A DNA stretch of 64,000 nucleotides from contig CAVSRU010000011.1 in the NCBI GenBank assembly GCA_963730535.1, positions 124,001-188,000 of the forward strand. The letters run 5' to 3'. The position numbers were made by a program, and so were the translations under genes. This stretch comes from DASSUW01 sp963730535 (GTDB taxonomy: Bacteria > Actinomycetota > Thermoleophilia > Solirubrobacterales > Solirubrobacteraceae). The notes beneath the pieces are model-generated. The model had not been told where the DNA came from, ran no database searches, and saw only the letters and a program-made list of their open reading frames with translations. Below are positions 55,724 to 64,000 of this stretch, one piece after another; within the stretch, counting starts at the first letter, position 1, and each line of letters begins with the position of its first letter.

Positions 55724-56929
55724 ATGGCCGTTTCCACGCCCGGCAAGTCATCTCCGCCCGCAGGCATCGGCGCAGGGGCGATGCTGCGGCTCATCCGCGA
55801 CGGCCGCGCGAGCACTCGCGCCGAGCTCGTCGAGCTGACCGGCCTCGCCCGCTCGACGGTCGCCCAGCGGATCGACGCGCTGCTCGCCCAGCGGCTCGTG
55901 GTCCCGGCCGGCTCGAGCGCATCGACCGGCGGCCGGCCCCCGAAGACGTTCGCGTTCAACCGCGGCGGCGGCGTGGTGCTCGCCGCCGACCTCGGCGCGA
56001 CCCACTCGCGCGTGGCGGTCACCGACCTCGGAGGAGAGGTGCTCGCCGAGGGCCGCGAGGACATCCCGATCGCCGACGGGCCGGGGCCCGTGCTCGACTG
56101 GCTCGAGCGCACGTTCGACCGCCTGCTGGAGGAGTGCGGCGCGGATCGGCAGTCCGTGCGCGGCGTCGGCGTGGGCGTTCCCGGCCCGGTGGAGTTCAAG
56201 ACCGGCATGCCCGTCGCCCCGCCGATCATGCCCGGCTGGGACGGCTACAGCGTGAGCGACCACCTGCGCCCGATCTACGGCGCCCCGGTGCTCGTGGACA
56301 ACGACGTGAACATCATGGCCTTGGGCGAGCACTGGGCGCGCTGGCGCGACACCCAGCACCTGCTGTTCGTCAAGGTCGGCACCGGCATCGGGTGCGGGGT
56401 GATCACCGACGGGCGCATCCACCGCGGCGCCCAGGGCGCGGCGGGCGACATCGGCCACATCCACGTGCCCGACCACGACGACGTCATCTGCCGCTGCGGC
56501 AACCTCGGCTGCCTCGAGGCGGTGGCCGGCGGGGGCGCGATGGCGGCGCAGCTGGCCGCGATCGGGCTTCCGGCCGAGAACAGCCGCGACGTGGTGCGCC
56601 ACGTCCGCGAGGGCCGGCCCGAGGCGATGCGCCTCGTCCGCCAGGCCGGCCGGGAGCTGGGCGGCGTACTGGCCAGCGCGGTCAACTTCTTCAACCCGAG
56701 CGTGATCGTGGTCGGCGGCGACATCGCCCACGCCGACGAGCACCTGCTGGCCGGCGTCCGCGAGGTCGTGTACCGCCGCTCCACCGCCCTCGCCACGCGC
56801 TCGATCCGGATCGCCCGCTCGACGCTCGACGACCGCGCCGGCGTGATCGGCGCGGCGGTCATGGTGATCGAGGCCGTGCTGGCGCCGGACGCCGTCGACC
56901 AGGCGATCGCGGGTGCCGGAGCTCCCTGA
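55724..56929 (+). CDS. ROK-family transcriptional regulator/sugar kinase-like protein
   Basis: A 401-residue ROK repressor with an N-terminal winged helix (STRAELVELTGLARSTVAQRI, in two parts) and the kinase-like domain: DLGATHSRVAVTDLGG (phosphate loop), GVGVPGPVEF, VDNDVNIMALGE, and the ROK zinc signature CRCGNLGCLE. Such proteins sense sugars or their phosphates. It follows the 137-base palindrome and overlaps the DNA glycosylase gene by 17 bases. Target genes are not evident. Confidence 0.87.
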   Translation: MAVSTPGKSSPPAGIGAGAMLRLIRDGRASTRAELVELTGLARSTVAQRIDALLAQRLVVPAGSSASTGGRPPKTFAFNRGGGVVLAADLGATHSRVAVTDLGGEVLAEGREDIPIADGPGPVLDWLERTFDRLLEECGADRQSVRGVGVGVPGPVEFKTGMPVAPPIMPGWDGYSVSDHLRPIYGAPVLVDNDVNIMALGEHWARWRDTQHLLFVKVGTGIGCGVITDGRIHRGAQGAAGDIGHIHVPDHDDVICRCGNLGCLEAVAGGGAMAAQLAAIGLPAENSRDVVRHVREGRPEAMRLVRQAGRELGGVLASAVNFFNPSVIVVGGDIAHADEHLLAGVREVVYRRSTALATRSIRIARSTLDDRAGVIGAAVMVIEAVLAPDAVDQAIAGAGAP

Positions 56930-57659
56930 GGCCGAGCGCGCCCGCCAGCAGCTGGAGCTGGTCGTGGGGCGCGAGATCGTCGGGGTCGACGACCGCGACA
57001 CGTACGTCTGCCGGCCGCACGCGCCCGGGGAGATCGCGGCGGCGCTCGTCGGCCACCGGCTGACCGCCACGCACCGCCGCGGCAAGTTCCTGTGGGCCGA
57101 GACCGACGGCGGGCCGGAGCTCGGCCTCCACCTCGGGATGGCGGGCCGGATCACGGTCGACGAGCCACCCGCGCCGCGAAACTGGGACCGCTTCGCGCTC
57201 GAGTTCGCCGACGGCGGGCGGCTGGCGCTGCGCGACACGCGCCGCCTGGGCCGCGCCATGCTGCAGCCCGACTTCTCGCACGTCGGACCGGACGCCGCCG
57301 ACGTCGGCCGCGAGCCGTTCCGGCGCCGGTTCGCCCGCGGCACGGCGCCGGTGAAGGCCCGTCTGCTGGACCAGAGCGTGGTCTCCGGCGTCGGCAACCT
57401 GCTGGCCGACGAGATCCTGTGGCGCGCGAAGCTGAACCCGCGGAGGCCGGCCGGCGAGCTGACCACGGAGGAGACCGATCGTCTGCGGCGCGCCATCCGC
57501 GCCGCGCTCCGCGACGCGATCCGCGACGGCGGCGCCCACACGGGCCGCCTGAACCCGCACCGCGTGCGCGGCGGCGTGTGCCCGCGGTGCGGCACGCCGC
57601 TCGAGCGCGCCACCGTCGGCGGCCGGACCACCTTCTGGTGCCCGGTCTGCCAGCCCTAG
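56913..57659 (+). CDS. Fpg/Nei-family DNA glycosylase-lyase
   Basis: A 248-residue base-excision enzyme removing oxidised bases. It has the required N-terminal PELPEAE (Pro2 nucleophile, Glu3), the RRGKFLW lysine, the helix-two-turn-helix region (SGVGNLLADEILW) and a C-terminal zinc finger CPRCGTPLERA with FWCPVC. The start is GTG 56913, overlapping the ROK gene by 17 bases. Fpg versus Nei specificity is not decided. Confidence 0.9.
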   Translation: MPELPEAERARQQLELVVGREIVGVDDRDTYVCRPHAPGEIAAALVGHRLTATHRRGKFLWAETDGGPELGLHLGMAGRITVDEPPAPRNWDRFALEFADGGRLALRDTRRLGRAMLQPDFSHVGPDAADVGREPFRRRFARGTAPVKARLLDQSVVSGVGNLLADEILWRAKLNPRRPAGELTTEETDRLRRAIRAALRDAIRDGGAHTGRLNPHRVRGGVCPRCGTPLERATVGGRTTFWCPVCQP

Positions 57660-58810
57660 ACCTGCGCTTCGCGCACCGCCTCGGCCGCGCTGTCGATCTC
57701 CACCCCGCTCGCCGCCAGCAGGTCGGTGGCGGTCGAGCGGATCTGGCCGACGATCACGCTGACGGACATGTTGCCGGTGTCCTCGAGCACATGGGTGGCG
57801 ATCGCCGCGGCCCGGAGCGCCGGCTCGCGCACGCGCTCGGCGTGCTCGGGGTGGTCGAGCGCGTCGGCGAAGGCGCGCACCGCCTGGGCGAGGTGGCGCA
57901 GCGCCTCGGCCACCTCGGGCGGCGTGTTCTCCGATAGCCGGACCGCCCGGATCGCCCCGCGCGCGAGCACCCGGATGTTGCGCACGGCCAGGTCGATCTG
58001 CGAGGCAGCCGCCGCGTAGCGCTCGACGTCGCGCCGGAAGCGACGGCGCGGCGGCGCATAGCGGGTCGTCTCCCGGCTCACGGCGACGACGTCGAAGAAG
58101 CTGCCGCTCAGCGCGTCGATGTCGCGGGCCCGGCGCAGCGCGCGCTCGGCCATGTCGCGGTCGCGTTCGAGGAGGGCGACGGCGATGTCGTCGAGGGTGC
58201 CGGCCAGCTCCTCGAGCAGCGGACGCGCCGCCGACCGCAGCATCGTCACCGGATTGGCCGGCAGCACGACCGCGTTGACGATCAGGGCGATGGACCCGCC
58301 GGCCAGCGCGTCGAGGAAGCGGGCGAAGGTCACGCCGTCGGTCGGCGGCTGGAGCGTCGCCACGAGCGCGGCCGACACCGCCGCCTGCGTGGCCAGCATC
58401 TGGCCGCTCCCGAGGAAGATGGCGACCGAGGTGGCGAGCATCACCACGAGCGCCAGCTGCGCGGCGCCCACCCCGATGCCGAACACGAGTAGGTCGCCGA
58501 TCGCGATCCCGAGCGCCACGCCGATCGCCACCTCGACCGCGCGGCGGCCGCGCTCGGAGATGGTGAGGCCGAGCGTGATGATCGCCGACACCGGCGCGAA
58601 GAACGGCTGGTCGTGGCCGAGGACCTCGGTGGCGACGAGCCACGCCAGTCCGGCCGCCACGCCCGCCTGGAGGATCGATCGCCAGGACGCCCGCAGGCGA
58701 TCGAGGCGGGTGTGCATCGACACCCGCGAGCGCTCGGCGGCGTCCTCGATCAGCGGCGCCGCCCGGTCGGCCAGCGGGCGAGGCTCGTGGTCGCGCAGGC
58801 GCGGGCTCAC
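57656..58810 (-). CDS. FUSC-family membrane protein (aromatic acid exporter-like)
   Basis: A 384-residue protein with about six predicted membrane segments in the first half (LQAGVAAGLAWLVAT, FFAPVSAIITLGLTISERGRRAVEVAIG, in two parts) and a long cytoplasmic helical C-terminal half. The pattern fits FUSC/aromatic acid exporter proteins. Substrate unknown. The start is GTG 58810, overlapping the GNAT stop by four bases; its stop overlaps the convergent glycosylase gene by four bases. Confidence 0.82.
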   Translation of the reverse strand: MSPRLRDHEPRPLADRAAPLIEDAAERSRVSMHTRLDRLRASWRSILQAGVAAGLAWLVATEVLGHDQPFFAPVSAIITLGLTISERGRRAVEVAIGVALGIAIGDLLVFGIGVGAAQLALVVMLATSVAIFLGSGQMLATQAAVSAALVATLQPPTDGVTFARFLDALAGGSIALIVNAVVLPANPVTMLRSAARPLLEELAGTLDDIAVALLERDRDMAERALRRARDIDALSGSFFDVVAVSRETTRYAPPRRRFRRDVERYAAAASQIDLAVRNIRVLARGAIRAVRLSENTPPEVAEALRHLAQAVRAFADALDHPEHAERVREPALRAAAIATHVLEDTGNMSVSVIVGQIRSTATDLLAASGVEIDSAAEAVREAQV

Positions 58811-59301
58811 GGGAGGTCCCGCCGGTACTCGACGAGGTCCAGCGCCAGCATCGGCTCCCAGGTGGGCTCGCCGGCCGGCTGCCAGCCCTGGCGCTCATAG
58901 AAGGCCCGCGCGCGGGAGTGGCGCGCCGGCGTGAAGAGCCGCATCGCCGTCGACCCGCGCGCCACCGCCTCGGCGACCGCGAGCCCGTGCAGGCGGTGGG
59001 CGAGGCCGGTCCCCCACCACGGCTCGCGCACGAACAGCATCCACAGATAGGCGACACCCGGCTCGGCGTCGTCGAGCAGCGCGACGTGCCCGGCCGCGAC
59101 TCCGTCCTCTTCGGCCACCAGACACCACGCGTCGGGCCGCGGGAGCCGGTCTGCGATCCGCGCACGGTCGAAGGAGGGGGGCGGCGGCGCCCACCCGCGG
59201 GGCGTAAACGTGGCGTACGTCCCGAACCCCTCGCGCATGGTGTGAGCGAGGACGTCGATGTCCGCGATCGTAGCCATCCGGGTCGCTATCTCAGTCTTCA
59301 C
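58807..59301 (-). CDS. GNAT-family N-acetyltransferase
   Basis: A 164-residue acetyltransferase with VREPWWGTGLAHRLHGLAVAEA (acetyl-CoA loop, in two parts) and ARAFYERQGWQPAGEPTW. TEIATRMATIADIDVLAHTM is a usual family start, supporting GTG 59301 over ATG 59277. Its stop overlaps the FUSC start, so the two are coupled and may act on the same compound. Substrate unknown. Confidence 0.85.
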   Translation of the reverse strand: MKTEIATRMATIADIDVLAHTMREGFGTYATFTPRGWAPPPPSFDRARIADRLPRPDAWCLVAEEDGVAAGHVALLDDAEPGVAYLWMLFVREPWWGTGLAHRLHGLAVAEAVARGSTAMRLFTPARHSRARAFYERQGWQPAGEPTWEPMLALDLVEYRRDLP

Positions 59302-59457
59302 TTGAGGGTTAGGTATCGAAGGTGGGGTCTGGAACCCAGCGTGCAAGCTCAAGAGACGGCGCTGCGCGGTCGATTCTCTGAGCGTCGAGCTTTCTCGCTC
59401 CCCTCACGTCGTGACGGCCATCTTCCTCTCCTTCCCGCGCGAGCGCGCGCACCACTC

Positions 59458-61868
59458 GTGACGCGGCGCGTTCTCGCCATCGCGTTCGCCGTGGCCGCGA
59501 TGTACGCCGCCGTGCTCGGCTCGGCGGCGCCCGCCCAGGCGCCGGAGCCCGAGGCGACGGCCGTCGAGGCTGCGGCCACGCCGATCACGACGCCAGCGCC
59601 CACGGTGGCGGCCGCCACGCCCGCTGCCACGCCGGTCGACACCGCTACGCCGGTCCCCTCCCCGGTCGAGACCACGGTCGCCACGCCCGCGCCCACGGAG
59701 GCGGCCCCCGCCGAGACGCCCGCTGCGCCCACGCCCACGGCGACGGCGCCTGCGCCCGCCGGCGGCACGAGCTCGGAGCGCAAGCGCCGGCCGAACACGA
59801 AGTCGGCCGAGGGGAAGATCGACGAGGATGACTGTGACTCAACCTCAACTTCAGATCGAGACTGCGAGTCGCACGACCACGCTAGTGACGAATCGCACCA
59901 GCGTCGCCTGACTCCCGCGCCGGTCCTCACGAACCCGAACGGGACCCCGGCTCCCTCGAACCCGGGCTACTCGCTCGCGACCCCGGGGCCGGCTCGCATC
60001 GGCGTGCCGAACTTCTTCATCGACAAGTTCCGGATCCCGCCCTTCCTCCTCCCCCTGTACCAGGCGGCCGGCATGCAGTACGGCGTCCGCTGGGAGATCC
60101 TCGCCGCGATCAACGAGATCGAGACCGACTACGGGCGCAACCTGAACATCTCCTCGGCCGGCGCGCTCGGCTGGATGCAGTTCATGCCCGCCACGTGGGC
60201 CGCCTACGGCGTCGACGCCAACCGCGACGGCAACAAGGACCCGTTCAACCCCGTGGACGCGATCTTCGCCGCCGCCCGCTACCTCGCCGCAGCGGGCGCG
60301 CAAACCGACATCCGCCGCGCCGTGTTCGCGTACAACCACGCCAACTGGTACGTGGACTCGGTGCTGATGCGCGCCCAGATCATCGGCGGCCTGCCGGGCG
60401 ATCTGATCGGCTCGCTCACCGGCCTCACCCAGGGCCGCTTCCCGATCCACGCCAAGGCGACGTACGCCGAGCAGCTCGATCAAGCGCGGCAACAAGGTCA
60501 GCCAGGGCAACGCGGCGATGGTCGTCGAGTCCGACGGCGGGCGCCGCGGCATCAAGGTCTTCTCGCGCTCGCGGGCCGCCGTGATCGCCGTCAACGACGG
60601 CCGGGTGGTCAAGATCGGCCGCAGCCGCCGCCTGGGGCGGTTCGTGAAGCTCCAGGACGTCTACGGGAACACGTACACGTACGGCCATCTCGGCGAGATC
60701 GCCCGCACCTACCCGGCGCCCAAGGACCGCTCCGTGGGCCGCCGCAAGGCGCGCAAGCCGGCGCGTGACGCCGCCCCGGCGCGCCCCGCCTCCCGCACCA
60801 AGGTCGTGGCCCGCAAGCGCGCGGCCGCGCCGTCCGCCCCGTCCGCGGCCCCGGCCACCCCGGCGCTGCCCGCCAAGGAGCGCCTGTTCGCCAACCCGAC
60901 CCGGCCGGCGGCGCGCGCCGCGGGCGGCGACGTGCAGCTCGCCACCGCCAACGAAGAGGTCACGCAGGCCGCGCCGCTCGGCTTCGACCCGCGCGACTTC
61001 CGCCCCAAGGCGTTCCGCAAGGGCGCCCGCGTGATCGGCGGGACGATGCTCGGCCGGCTCGCCGAGCGCACCGAGACGGCGGCTGCCCCACCTGCTGTTC
61101 GAGATCCGCCCGGCCGGGCGCGGCGCGCCGCGGATCGACCCGAAGCCGATCCTCGACGGCTGGAAGCTGCTCGAGTCAACTGCGATCTACCGCGCCAAGG
61201 GCAAGAACCCGTTCTTCGGCGCCGCCGCCGCCAACCCGTCGATCGGGCAGCTGATGCTCCTCAGCAAGGAGCAGCTCGTCCGCCGGGTGCTCGCCGACCG
61301 CCGGATCGAGGTCTACGGCTGCGGCGAGGGCGACATCCGCTCGGGCCAGATCGACCGCCGGGTCCTGGCCACCATGGTCTACCTCGCGGCCTCCGGCCTC
61401 AAGCCGACGATCACGTCGCTCAAGTGCGGCCACAGCTACCTGACCGGGTCCGGCAACGTGTCCGAGCACTCCACCGGCACGGCGATGGACATCGGCGCCA
61501 TCAACGGGGTCATCATCCGGCCCGACACCCAGGGTCCGGGCTCGATCACCGACATCACGATCCAGCGGCTGCTCAAGCTCCAGGGGACGATGAAGCCGCA
61601 CCAGATCATCTCCCTGATGACGTTCTCCGGGGCCGACAACACGATCGCCATGGGCAACCACGACGACCACATCCACGTCGGCTGGCGCCCGCTGTACGGC
61701 GAGAACCGCGCCGCGGCGAAGCAGATCGACGCCGTGCTCAAGCCGGAGCAGTGGATCAAGCTGATCGACCGCCTGGGCGACATCGACAACCCCGTCGTGC
61801 GCGCCCAGCCCTCGCGGTTCTCGGTCAAGGTCCGGCGCCGCGCCTCGCGCGCCCATCACGGCGAGTAG
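59458..61868 (+). pseudogene. Exported peptidoglycan hydrolase with transglycosylase, M23-like and M15-like domains, two frameshifts
   Basis: GTG 59458 starts a signal peptide (MTRRVLAIAFAVAAMYAAVL), a Pro/Thr-rich linker, and an SLT-type lytic transglycosylase (EILAAINEIETDYGRN with the catalytic Glu, ALGWMQFMPATW). At about 60470-60490 the frame shifts by one base; the next frame has an M23-like domain (VKIGRSRRLG, YTYGHLG). At about 61080-61090, in GCCCCAC, it shifts again, continuing M23 (HLLFEIRPAG) and then an M15-like domain (EHSTGTAMDIGAING, DDHIHVGW). All three active-site sets are visible once frames are joined. Confidence 0.78.
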
Positions 61869-61898
61869 CCCCCGCCGAGCCTCGTAGGCTTCCGCGGC

Positions 61899-63269
61899 GT
61901 GCGGCTCGCCGACGCGTCCCCCATCCCGTTCTGGCTCGACCGCCCGGCGCCGGCCGAGGCGCCGCCACTCGAAGGCGCGATCGAGGCCGACCTGGCGATC
62001 GTCGGCGCGGGCTTCACGGGGCTGTGGGCGGCCGTCCAGGCCAAGCTCGAGCGCCCGCAGCGCGAGGTCGTACTGCTCGAGGGCGAGACCGCGGGAGCGG
62101 GCGCCAGCGGCCGCAACGGCGGCTTCGCCGACGCCTCGCTCACCCACGGGCTGCTCAACGGCGCCGCCCGCTTCCCGGCCGAGCTCGAGGCGCTGGAGGC
62201 GCTCGGCCGTTCCAACTTGGCGGGCCTCCGCGCGGACCTCGACCGCCACGGGATCGACGCCGCCTGGCAGGAGCCCGGGATGCTGTCGGTCGCGACGCAG
62301 CCGCACGAGATCGGCGAGCTCGACGACGAGGCGGCGCTGCTGCGGCGCTACGGCTGGGACGCGGAGGTGCTCGACCGCGACGCCGTGCGCGCGCTCGTGA
62401 ACTCGCCGACGTACCTCGGCGCCGTGCTCCAGCGCACGGGCGCCGCCCTCGTCGATCCGGGAGCGCTGGCGGTTGGCCTGCGGCGCACGGCGCTCGAGCT
62501 CGGCGTGCGGCTGTTCGAGCGCACGCCGGTCGTGAAGGCGGCTCGCGGGGAGCTGACCACGCCCCGCGGTCGGGTGCGCGCGCCGCGGATCCTGCTCGCC
62601 TCCGGCGCCTACCCCCCACTCGCCCGCCCGATCCGCCGGCTGGTGGCGCCGGTCTACGACTACGTGATCGTCACCGAGCCGCTCAGTGGCGCGCGGCGGC
62701 GCGAGCTGGGCTGGGAGGGCGGCCAGGGCATCTCCGACCGCGGCAACCAGTTCCACTACTACCGCCTGACGCCCGACGGACGCGTGCTGTTCGGGGGCTA
62801 CGACGCCATCTACCACTTCCGGGGGCGGGTCGACGACACGCGGCTCTCCCGCCGCCCGGCGACCTTCTCGCTCCTCGCCGACCATCTGCTCGAGACGTTC
62901 CCGGCGCTCGAGGGCGTGGCCGTCACGCACGCCTGGGGCGGCCCGATCGACACCTGCAGCCGCTTCTGCGTCACGTTCGGCCGCGCGCTGGGCGGGAGCG
63001 CCGTCTACGCGGTCGGCTACACCGGCCTCGGCGTGGCCGCGAGCCGCTTCGGCGCCCGCACCGCACTCGACCTGCTCGACGGCGCCGACACCGACCGCAC
63101 CCGCCTCCAGCTCGTCCGCCACCGCCCCCTCCCCTTCCCACCCGAGCCGGCGCGCTGGGCGGTCATCCAGGCCACCCGAGCCGCCCTCGCCAGCGCCGAC
63201 GCCCACGGAGGCCGCCGCGGCCCCTGGCTCCGGGCGCTCGACCGCCTCGGGCTCGGCTTCGACAGCTGA
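61899..63269 (+). CDS. FAD-dependent amine/amino-acid oxidoreductase (DAO family)
   Basis: A 456-residue flavoprotein with the dinucleotide motif AIVGAGFTGLWAAVQAKLE, GASGRNGGFADASL after the second strand, and GYTGLGVAASRFGART near the C-terminus. These features match gamma-glutamylputrescine oxidase-like enzymes of the DAO family. Substrate unknown; no polyamine genes are adjacent. The start is GTG 61899. Confidence 0.83.
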   Translation: MRLADASPIPFWLDRPAPAEAPPLEGAIEADLAIVGAGFTGLWAAVQAKLERPQREVVLLEGETAGAGASGRNGGFADASLTHGLLNGAARFPAELEALEALGRSNLAGLRADLDRHGIDAAWQEPGMLSVATQPHEIGELDDEAALLRRYGWDAEVLDRDAVRALVNSPTYLGAVLQRTGAALVDPGALAVGLRRTALELGVRLFERTPVVKAARGELTTPRGRVRAPRILLASGAYPPLARPIRRLVAPVYDYVIVTEPLSGARRRELGWEGGQGISDRGNQFHYYRLTPDGRVLFGGYDAIYHFRGRVDDTRLSRRPATFSLLADHLLETFPALEGVAVTHAWGGPIDTCSRFCVTFGRALGGSAVYAVGYTGLGVAASRFGARTALDLLDGADTDRTRLQLVRHRPLPFPPEPARWAVIQATRAALASADAHGGRRGPWLRALDRLGLGFDS

Positions 63270-63897
63270 CCGGGGGTTCGTTCGCCGGCGGTTGCGGGGG
63301 TCGGTCCGTCGTCATGCCCTCCCGGGGCAGCGCTCGCAAGCTCGCGCTCGAGCGCCCCGGGAGGCCACGCCGCGGACCGCCCTCCCACACGCGCGGTCGC
63401 GCCGACGTGCTCTCCACGGGAGGCCGTGCGGAGGGAGGCACAGCATCGCCTGGTGCAGCGCGCAACTTGACGTCGCGATCGGAGACTGGTCCCGCCAGAT
63501 CGATAAAAGTGCTCTCCGAGGAGCGTCGGTGGGGCGGGACCGATCTCAACGATCGCTGCGCCTTCGGCGCTTCGAGGGCGCGAGCCGACCGCCTCCCTCA
63601 GCCGCCCGACCGCATACTCAGGCTCGCCGCGACAGCCCGAGAGAGCTGCGGCGACGTGCAACAGGAGGCAGCGGCTGCCGCTCGCACGAGGCGTCGAGAC
63701 GCGAGTCGAGATCTCGAACCGTGCGATCGAGCCGTGAGAATCTGAGGTCGAGTCGTCGGCGCCTAACACGCTCGGGTGGCGCTCACGCCCTCGTCCAACG
63801 CGGTACTCGGTTCCAAGGACTCCGGCGGTGGTGCATCTGCCTCGATGCGACAGCGCCGGGATCGTGCCTGAGCGCATGGTGTGCCCGCCGCATGGGA
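63270..63897. other. 628-base stretch without a recognisable gene
   Basis: No frame here gives a convincing protein. It holds the terminator-like hairpin at 63318-63364 and a second inverted repeat, GGTCCCGCC (63488-63496) with GGCGGGACC (63533-63541). The latter encloses a small AT-rich ATCGATAAAAGT stretch. Otherwise nothing is seen. Confidence 0.6.
63318..63364 (+). terminator. Strong hairpin after the flavoprotein gene
   Basis: CCTCCCGGGGC (63318-63328) pairs perfectly with GCCCCGGGAGG (63354-63364), and inner bases can add further pairs. It begins 49 bases after the stop at 63269. No T-run follows. Confidence 0.5.
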
Positions 63898-64000
63898 TCA
63901 GAAGTCGATGCGCATCACGACCCGCCGCAGTGTGGGACGGCTCACCTCGGCGAAGCCGGCCCCGGCGAAGACGCCTTCGGTGCCGACGTGGAGTTCCTCC
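63898..64000 (-). CDS. GNAT-family acetyltransferase, C-terminal end only
   Basis: The last 33 codons before a TGA at 63898-63900 read ELHVGTEGVFAGAGFAEVSR followed by PTLRRVVMRIDF, the usual C-terminus of one group of GNAT acetyltransferases (a conserved aromatic-Ala-Gly-Phe segment, then RP-RR-VMR-DF). The rest of the gene lies beyond the window edge. Too short for a substrate guess. Confidence 0.6.
   Translation of the reverse strand, partial: EELHVGTEGVFAGAGFAEVSRPTLRRVVMRIDF

Noticed and set aside
60518..63745. A 1075-residue plus-strand protein over the hydrolase and flavoprotein genes
   Set aside because: Only the first part (M23-like) is genuine; the rest is the shadow frame of the M15-like and flavoprotein genes.
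1..64000. tRNA, rRNA, prophage or insertion-sequence genes
   Set aside because: No acceptor/T-loop patterns, rRNA signatures, integrase or transposase proteins were recognised anywhere in the window.

Overview
The window is a GC-rich (roughly 72% by eye) chromosomal segment of an actinobacterium. A complete coenzyme F420 pathway, KorAB-type 2-oxoacid:ferredoxin oxidoreductase, GTP-dependent PEP carboxykinase, large NAD-glutamate dehydrogenase and many GTG/TTG starts fit Actinobacteriota, plausibly Thermoleophilia/Solirubrobacterales (inference; no rRNA marker is present). No tRNA, rRNA, CRISPR array, prophage or insertion sequence was recognised. Many genes have a TANNNT -10 hexamer only 6-10 bases before the start codon and no Shine-Dalgarno, so leaderless transcription looks common. 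Several divergent gene pairs share a single symmetric -10 block.

Layout: 1-2.2 kb murB (partial), HMG-CoA lyase and an SDR dehydrogenase. 2.2-12 kb is an F420 region: NADPH:F420 reductase, cofD, cofC and cofE in an overlapping run, fbiC coupled to a PhoD-like phosphatase, and a luciferase-like oxidoreductase and a PPOX protein that probably use F420. 12-19 kb has a Fic protein, korBA with two small partner genes, ygfZ and a frameshifted AbiEi/DUF559 gene. 19-26 kb has a DnaQ-UvrC fusion, a GGDEF-EAL protein, lipoproteins and an HtrA-like protease. 26-28 kb has APS reductase, a Stf0 sulfotransferase and CorA. 28.9-34.6 kb and 52.3-55.5 kb carry ethylmalonyl-CoA pathway parts (crotonyl-CoA carboxylase/reductase, ethylmalonyl-CoA mutase, MeaB; MaoC hydratase and two CoA-ester lyases). 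37.5-43 kb has two VapBC modules and an ECF41-like sigma factor facing an epimerase/NYN-LOTUS operon. 43-50 kb has NAD-glutamate dehydrogenase and PEP carboxykinase. 50-52 kb is a broken coiled-coil repeat gene. 55.5-64 kb has a large palindrome, a ROK regulator, a DNA glycosylase, FUSC, a frameshifted three-domain peptidoglycan hydrolase, an amine-oxidase-like flavoprotein and a partial GNAT gene.

Together the carbon genes would assimilate C2 units: crotonyl-CoA is carboxylated, rearranged and hydrated, then cleaved by malyl/methylmalyl-CoA lyases to glyoxylate plus acyl-CoA, while PEP carboxykinase feeds gluconeogenesis. Methylsuccinyl-CoA dehydrogenase is not in the window. At least four genes carry frameshifts that all look like one extra base, mostly in G/C runs. 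This may be consensus error in the assembly rather than gene decay and should be settled before calling pseudogenes.
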